64,000 nt of DNA from Powellomyces hirtus (lineage: Eukaryota > Chytridiomycota > Chytridiomycetes > Spizellomycetales > Powellomycetaceae), in contig JAHLKG010000032.1 of the NCBI GenBank assembly GCA_025526995.1, positions 62,001 to 126,000 on the forward strand, written 5' to 3'. The notes beneath the pieces were generated by a model. That model ran no database searches, was not told the origin of the DNA, and worked only from the letters and a program-made list of their open reading frames with translations. Shown here one piece after another: positions 63,437 through 64,000 of the stretch. The stretch's first letter is position 1. Each line of letters starts with the position of its first letter. Made by a program: the position numbers and the translations under genes.

Positions 63437-64000
63437 ACGTTTGCACCGTCTCAGTACCCCAACCCTGGATGCAAGGCAAGATCCCCACGGACAGGCCGGG
63501 ACCCAGCATCCACAGGGAGACATTTGTGGTTCATGGGAAGATACAAGGGCACTTCGCCCGCATTCTAATCAATACCAGGTGTAACACTCTGATCATCAGC
63601 AACACTTGGGCAGCCAAGCACGGCCTCCGGACCTACACCTCTCCAACTCCGCTGGAGGTCCCATGGGGCGATAGAGCGGGAAACTATGGTGCAACGAAGA
63701 TGACCTGTGGGGACCTCTTGGTGTTCACTGAGGAGAAGATTACCTACCGGGAAGACACCATACCATTTGTGGTCTCACCAATCAGGGTCAATGTCATACT
63801 CAGCTTGCCGTTCATATTGGGATGAGACGTCCAAGGGCTTTTTGATCAAGAAGGCTTCCCAACAATGACGTTTTACCACAACGGCCAGACCCTCAGCCTT
63901 CTAGCCAAATCGACTAATCGCCATTGGGAAGCACCGTCCGCGTGCGCCGCCCGCCTGCTCTCCCCATGAGAGATACGGCCCCGCAGATTTCAGCCGGCGA
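63430..64000 (+). pseudogene. Gypsy retropepsin with altered active site, truncated by the window
   Basis: Aspartic-protease fold: VHGKIQGHFARILINTRCNT, TLIISNTWAAKHGL and VNVILSLPFILG. The catalytic triad position normally reads D-T/S-G but here reads N-T-R, so the enzyme should be dead. The frame ends in TGA (63823-63825) where a Trp is expected before DVQG. The frame is open beyond it (DQEGFPTMTFYHNGQTLSLL) to a TGA near 63967. Confidence 0.7.

Larger units (their letters stand above)
61641..64000 (+). mobile_element. Ty3/gypsy element, 5' part, runs off the window
   Basis: Similarity to copy D ends near 61640 and new sequence begins. It contains a TATA-like CATATATAAAC (61864-61874), then gag and protease of gypsy type. 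An LTR or leader must lie within 61641-62176, but without the 3' partner I cannot set its ends. The element probably inserted into copy D. No reverse transcriptase is inside the window. Confidence 0.65.

Noticed and set aside
1..64000. CRISPR arrays, bacterial operons, riboswitches
   Set aside because: Spliced eukaryotic genes throughout; no regularly spaced repeats or bacterial signals found.

Overview
The window is nuclear DNA from a fungus, most likely an early-diverging (chytrid-like) lineage. Genes are dense and carry many short GT-AG introns, mostly about 55-110 nt. They include a fungal-type mitochondrial RNase II homologue (DSS1/CYT-4 type), Tom40, a hexose-type MFS carrier and a vacuolar proteolipid. 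It also has genes that many Dikarya lack or have diverged: UBE2S with its LRRL tail, an SLC9B-type antiporter and a PARP-zinc-finger/PADR1 protein. The taxon is inferred from gene content only.

Region 1 (1-46.7 kb) is the genic part. In order: eIF3L (+), PADR1 zinc-finger protein (-), CDF zinc transporter (-), striatin (-, 13 exons), S-formylglutathione hydrolase (-), FBXO9-like F-box protein (+), an unresolved coiled-coil locus (-), cofactor-independent phosphoglycerate mutase (+), MFS sugar transporter (+), SLC9B-like antiporter (-), mitochondrial exoribonuclease (+), TOM40 (+), leukotriene-A4-hydrolase-type aminopeptidase (-), USP10-like deubiquitinase (+), TAF11 (-) with a decayed partial duplicate beside it, V-ATPase subunit c (+), UBE2S (-) and an orphan seven-helix membrane protein (+). 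These are housekeeping genes with no operon-like logic. Several pairs are divergent with short shared promoters (formylglutathione hydrolase/FBXO9, TAF11/VMA3, UBE2S/7TM). I chained exons by hand so that splice sites and phase agree; every joined CDS listed divides by three.

Region 2 (47.3-64 kb) is a retroelement graveyard. It starts with a frameshifted fossil of a protein-primed (Polinton/adenovirus-like) family B DNA polymerase. Then come three copies of one Ty1/copia family nested inside one another. An old minus-strand copy (D) was split by a plus-strand copy (outer, 48881-59609; target duplication TGTTG). That copy was split by a minus-strand copy (inner, 50488-55843; target duplication CCCGG/CCCAG). 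A Ty3/gypsy element then abuts or interrupts D on the right and runs off the window.

The copia family is the most unusual item. It carries (i) a chromodomain between integrase and reverse transcriptase, (ii) an intron-containing RING-type zinc-finger gene in antisense between pol and the 3' LTR, present in all three copies and fully open in one, and (iii) a primer-binding site that is an exact 14-nt complement of the anticodon arm of initiator tRNA-Met (half-tRNA priming).
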